Assembly: GCA_035995725.1 (NCBI GenBank)
Contig: DASYKE010000208.1
Coordinates: 1 to 17,638, forward strand
DNA length: 17,638 nt
DNA from: JAQGLW01 sp035995725
GTDB lineage: Bacteria; Pseudomonadota; Gammaproteobacteria; Burkholderiales; Burkholderiaceae_D
Reading direction: 5' to 3'
A model generated the notes under the pieces. That model ran no database searches and had not been told where the DNA came from. It saw only the letters and a program-made list of their open reading frames with translations. Position 1 is the first letter of the stretch. Every line of letters starts with the position of its first letter. The translations under genes were made by a program, and so were the position numbers. This document shows, in pieces, positions 15,171 to 17,638 of this stretch.

Positions 15171-15235
15171 ACCGGAAAGCGGCAAATTCGGCACAGCGGT
15201 ACCCGAACGACAATGAGAACTTTTTTAATATGTTG

Positions 15236-15302
15236 GGGGACAGAGTCCCTTCCAGGGATAGCTATAACTCGGCGCGCTGCGGCGCCTCATAAACTCTGCC
15301 CC
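15236..15302. repeat. Palindromic REP/MITE-like element upstream of arnB
   Basis: GGGGACAGAGT (15236-15246) and ACTCTGCCCC (15293-15302) are inverted ends differing by one inserted base. Between them lie CCCT/AGGG arms (15247-15257), the palindrome ATAGCTAT (15258-15265) and GGCGC/GCGCC arms (15271-15286). From memory, ends of the GGGGACAGAGT type flank REP-associated tyrosine transposases and their non-coding relatives in proteobacteria; no transposase is present. The repeats are read directly, the family link is recollection. Confidence 0.6.
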
Positions 15303-15340
15303 GCAGTTTTTACAATATTGCAACTTTTGGCATCGCATCC

Positions 15341-16462
15341 ATGACCCAGACCTTTTTGCCTTTCTCCAAACCGACCATTGACGAAACTACCATTGCCGCT
15401 GTCGCCGACGTGCTGCGCTCAGGCTGGATTACCAGCGGCCCGAAAGTTCAGGCATTCGAGGCAACGCTGTCGGATTATTTTGGCGGACGTCCGGTGCGCA
15501 CCTTCAATTCCGGCACTTGCACGATGGAAATCGCTCTTCGCATCGCCGGTATCGGTCCGGGAGATGAAGTCATCACAACGCCAATTTCCTGGGTTGCCAC
15601 TGCCAACGTGATTATAGAAGTCGGCGCCACTCCGGTGTTCGCGGATATCGACCCGGTCACGCGCAATATCGATCTGGATAAACTCGAAGCCGCCATCACG
15701 CCGCGCACCAGGGCAATCATCCCGGTCTACCTGTCTGGCCTGCCGGTCGACATGGACCGGCTCTATGCCATTGCCCGCAAGCACAGCCTGCGTGTGGTTG
15801 AAGATGCTGCACAAGCGCTCGGTTCAAGCTGGAACGGCAAGCCTATCGGTTCTTTCGGCGATCTCGTGTCATTCAGCTTTCAGGCCAACAAGAACATCAC
15901 GACGTCCGAGGGGGGGTGCCTCGTGTTGAATAATGCCGACGAAGCGCGGCTGGCCGAAAAATACCGCTTGCAAGGTGTGACTCGCAGCGGTTTCGATGGC
16001 ATCGACGTCGACGTGCTGGGCGGCAAATTCAACATGACCGATATCGCCGCTACCATCGGATTGGGGCAATTCGCAAAAATTGAGGCAGTAACCGCCAAGC
16101 GCCGTGCATTGGCCAGACATTATTTCGCAGCCTTCGGTCCCGAATTTGAAGTGCGGTCTGGCGCGCAGCTGCCGGTCGCCGATTTTGAGCGCACCAATTG
16201 GCACATGTTTCAGATCGTATTGCCGCAACGTATCGCACGCGCCGATTTCATGGCGAAAATGATGGAGCAAAACATCGGCATCGGATATCACTATCCTGCG
16301 ATTCACTTATTCACGCTGTATCGCGAACGCGGCTTCCGCGAAGGCATGTTTCCGATCGCAGAACGGGTCGGGCGCCAGATTGTAACGTTGCCAATGTTCA
16401 CTGCGATGACTGAAAATGATGTCGAACGGGCAGTAGGCGCGGTAAAATCAATACTTCAATAA
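15341..16462 (+). CDS. arnB: UDP-4-amino-4-deoxy-L-arabinose aminotransferase ArnB
   Basis: PLP aminotransferase of the DegT/DnrJ/EryC1/StrS family that converts the UDP-4-keto-pentose made by ArnA to UDP-4-amino-4-deoxy-L-arabinose with glutamate as donor. The 373 residues show FLPFSKPTIDE (5-15), SGWITSGPKVQAFE (27-40), the PLP-phosphate region NSGTCTMEIALR, VVEDAAQALGS (152-162), and the PLP lysine in FQANKNITTSEGG (Lys184). The start at 15341 is the only plausible one, with MTQTFLPFS matching the family, though the ribosome site is weak. A TACAAT box at 15311-15316 lies 25 bases upstream but has no good -35. It is followed after 14 bases by arnC. Other sugar aminotransferases of this family are possible in principle; arnC and arnA downstream fix the assignment. 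Confidence 0.93.
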   Translation: MTQTFLPFSKPTIDETTIAAVADVLRSGWITSGPKVQAFEATLSDYFGGRPVRTFNSGTCTMEIALRIAGIGPGDEVITTPISWVATANVIIEVGATPVFADIDPVTRNIDLDKLEAAITPRTRAIIPVYLSGLPVDMDRLYAIARKHSLRVVEDAAQALGSSWNGKPIGSFGDLVSFSFQANKNITTSEGGCLVLNNADEARLAEKYRLQGVTRSGFDGIDVDVLGGKFNMTDIAATIGLGQFAKIEAVTAKRRALARHYFAAFGPEFEVRSGAQLPVADFERTNWHMFQIVLPQRIARADFMAKMMEQNIGIGYHYPAIHLFTLYRERGFREGMFPIAERVGRQIVTLPMFTAMTENDVERAVGAVKSILQ

Positions 16463-16476
16463 AAAATAGCCGATTG

Positions 16477-17454
16477 ATGAAGCCAGAACTTTCCATAGTC
16501 ATCCCTGTTTATAACGAAGAAGCCGGTCTCGGCAAGCTGTTTGCGCGGCTCTATCCGGCACTCGACACGCTCGGACTTGCTTACGAGATCATATTTGTCA
16601 ATGACGGCAGCCGCGATCACTCGGCAGCCATTCTCGCCGAGCAATTCCGGGATCGCCCGGACGTTACGCGTGTCGTACTGTTCAACGGCAATTACGGCCA
16701 GCACATGGCAATCCTAGCCGGCTTTGAAGCTACCCGCGGCGAAATCGTGGTCACCCTCGATGCCGATCTGCAAAATCCTCCGGAAGAAATCGGCAACCTG
16801 ATCGCCAAGATGCGTGAAGGCTATGACTATGTCGGCTCGATCCGGCGCAACCGCCAGGATTCCGCATGGCGTACCCATGCATCGCAGATTATGAACCGCG
16901 TGCGTGAAAAAATTACGCATATCAAGATGACCGACCAAGGCAACATGCTGCGGGCCTATGGCCGCAATGTGATTGATCTGATCAATCAGTGCAGCGAAGT
17001 CAACACGTTCATCCCGGCGCTGGCCTACACTTTTTCCCGCAACCCGACCGAAATCGTGGTCGAGCATGAAGAGCGGGCGGCGGGCCAATCCAAGTATTCG
17101 CTCTACAGCCTGGTGCGTCTGAATTTCGATCTCGTCACCGGGTTTTCGCTGGTGCCTCTGCAACTGTTCTCGATTCTCGGCATAGGCTTGTCGTTCGCAT
17201 CCGCCGCGCTGTTCCTGTTGCTGATGGTGCGGCGCTTTATGCTTGGCGCCGAATCGGAAGGCATGTTTACACTATTCGCAATCGCATTCTTCCTGATGGG
17301 TGTAATCCTGTTCGGCATCGGGCTGGTGGGCGAATATGTCGGACGCATTTATCAGCAGGTGCGGGGACGCCCGCGCTATGTGGTGCAGACGGTTTTGCAG
17401 CAGGCGGACGAACACAAGATGCAACCGCTTGCATCGGCACGGAGCCGGCCCTGA
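16477..17454 (+). CDS. arnC: Undecaprenyl-phosphate 4-deoxy-4-formamido-L-arabinose transferase ArnC
   Basis: GT-A family 2 glycosyltransferase that attaches the formylated aminoarabinose to undecaprenyl phosphate on the cytoplasmic face of the inner membrane. From ATG 16477 it has 325 residues (E. coli ArnC 322). Visible are LSIVIPVYNEE (5-15), FVNDGSRD (40-47), the metal-binding TLDADLQNPPEE (93-104), DQGNMLRAYGRNVI, and EHEERAAGQSKYSLYSLVRL before two membrane helices (about 225-258 and 265-290). The ending GEYVGRIYQQVRGRPRYVV is typical. A TTG immediately before the ATG is an unlikely start. There is no clear Shine-Dalgarno sequence; translation may be coupled to arnB 14 bases upstream. 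Its TGA shares a base with the next ATG. Polyisoprenyl-phosphate glucosyltransferases (GtrB) are similar, but the cluster favours ArnC. Confidence 0.93.
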   Translation: MKPELSIVIPVYNEEAGLGKLFARLYPALDTLGLAYEIIFVNDGSRDHSAAILAEQFRDRPDVTRVVLFNGNYGQHMAILAGFEATRGEIVVTLDADLQNPPEEIGNLIAKMREGYDYVGSIRRNRQDSAWRTHASQIMNRVREKITHIKMTDQGNMLRAYGRNVIDLINQCSEVNTFIPALAYTFSRNPTEIVVEHEERAAGQSKYSLYSLVRLNFDLVTGFSLVPLQLFSILGIGLSFASAALFLLLMVRRFMLGAESEGMFTLFAIAFFLMGVILFGIGLVGEYVGRIYQQVRGRPRYVVQTVLQQADEHKMQPLASARSRP

Positions 17455-17638
17455 TGCGCGCTGTCGTGTTTGCGTATCACAATGTCGGTGTGCGTTGCCT
17501 GAAAGTGCTGCTGGCACGCGGCGTCGATATCGCGCTGGTCGTCACGCACGAGGACAATCCGGCAGAAACCATCTGGTTCGACTCGGTTGCCGCTCTTTGC
17601 GTCGAGCGCGGCATTCCCTTTGTCACGCCGGCCGATCC
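17454..17638 (+). CDS. arnA: ArnA formyltransferase, N-terminal part only (cut by window edge)
   Basis: About 61 codons are visible, beginning MRAVVFAYHNVGVRCLKVLL and continuing IALVVTHEDNPAETIWFDSV, then ERGIPFVTPADP. This matches the N-terminal formyltransferase domain of ArnA (E. coli MKTVVFAYHDMG, THTDNPGE), which formylates UDP-aminoarabinose using 10-formyltetrahydrofolate. The ATG overlaps the arnC stop by one base (TGATG), so the genes are translationally coupled. Whether the protein is the two-domain E. coli form with a decarboxylase, or a separate formyltransferase as in many Burkholderiales, cannot be seen from this fragment. Confidence 0.92.
   Translation, partial: MRAVVFAYHNVGVRCLKVLLARGVDIALVVTHEDNPAETIWFDSVAALCVERGIPFVTPAD

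Noticed and set aside
15186..15226. TTCGG/CCGAA repeat followed by six Ts after the small transporter gene
   Set aside because: About 14 bases separate the repeat from the T-run and the loop is long, so it is not a convincing intrinsic terminator.

Overview
The window looks like ordinary chromosome from a betaproteobacterium of the order Burkholderiales, probably the family Oxalobacteraceae (Herminiimonas- or Collimonas-like). This is inferred from protein similarity as I recall it (ArnB, the alanine transaminase and ThrC all read like Burkholderiales versions), from the alaA-hom-thrC-moeA-moaD-moaE-clpB order typical of that group, and from a moderately high G+C content. The genus is not proven.

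Layout. Positions 1-12518 are almost entirely minus-strand. Read in the direction of transcription (right to left), they hold alaA (alanine transaminase), hom (homoserine dehydrogenase), kbl and tdh (two-step threonine catabolism to glycine), thrC (threonine synthase), moeA-moaD-moaE (molybdenum cofactor synthesis), crcB (fluoride channel, start codon overlapping the moaE stop) and clpB (disaggregase, cut by the window's left edge). clpB has a clear heat-shock sigma-32-type promoter. One short plus-strand gene, a possible STAS/SpoIIAA-like protein, lies between hom and kbl. From 12658 to the right edge everything is on the plus strand: a small Mth938-domain protein, then a lipid A aminoarabinose (L-Ara4N) cluster in the order arnT, a small ArnE/F-like EamA transporter, arnB, arnC and the start of arnA, cut by the right edge.

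How the genes work together. hom and thrC belong to the aspartate-to-threonine pathway, while kbl and tdh, placed between them on the same strand, degrade threonine. MoeA, MoaD and MoaE perform the late steps of molybdopterin synthesis and molybdenum insertion. In the arn cluster, ArnA and ArnB build the formylated aminoarabinose nucleotide, ArnC loads it onto undecaprenyl phosphate, the small transporter probably flips it across the inner membrane, and ArnT transfers it to lipid A, a modification that gives resistance to polymyxin and cationic peptides.

I see no complete insertion sequence, phage, CRISPR array, tRNA or rRNA. No wholly new system is evident. The points worth a second look are the kbl-tdh insertion in the threonine region, the moaE-crcB overlap, a long near-perfect inverted repeat at the arnT start that lies inside a 32-codon ORF joined to both neighbours by ATGA overlaps, a REP-like palindromic element upstream of arnB, and the uncharacterised 118-residue protein.
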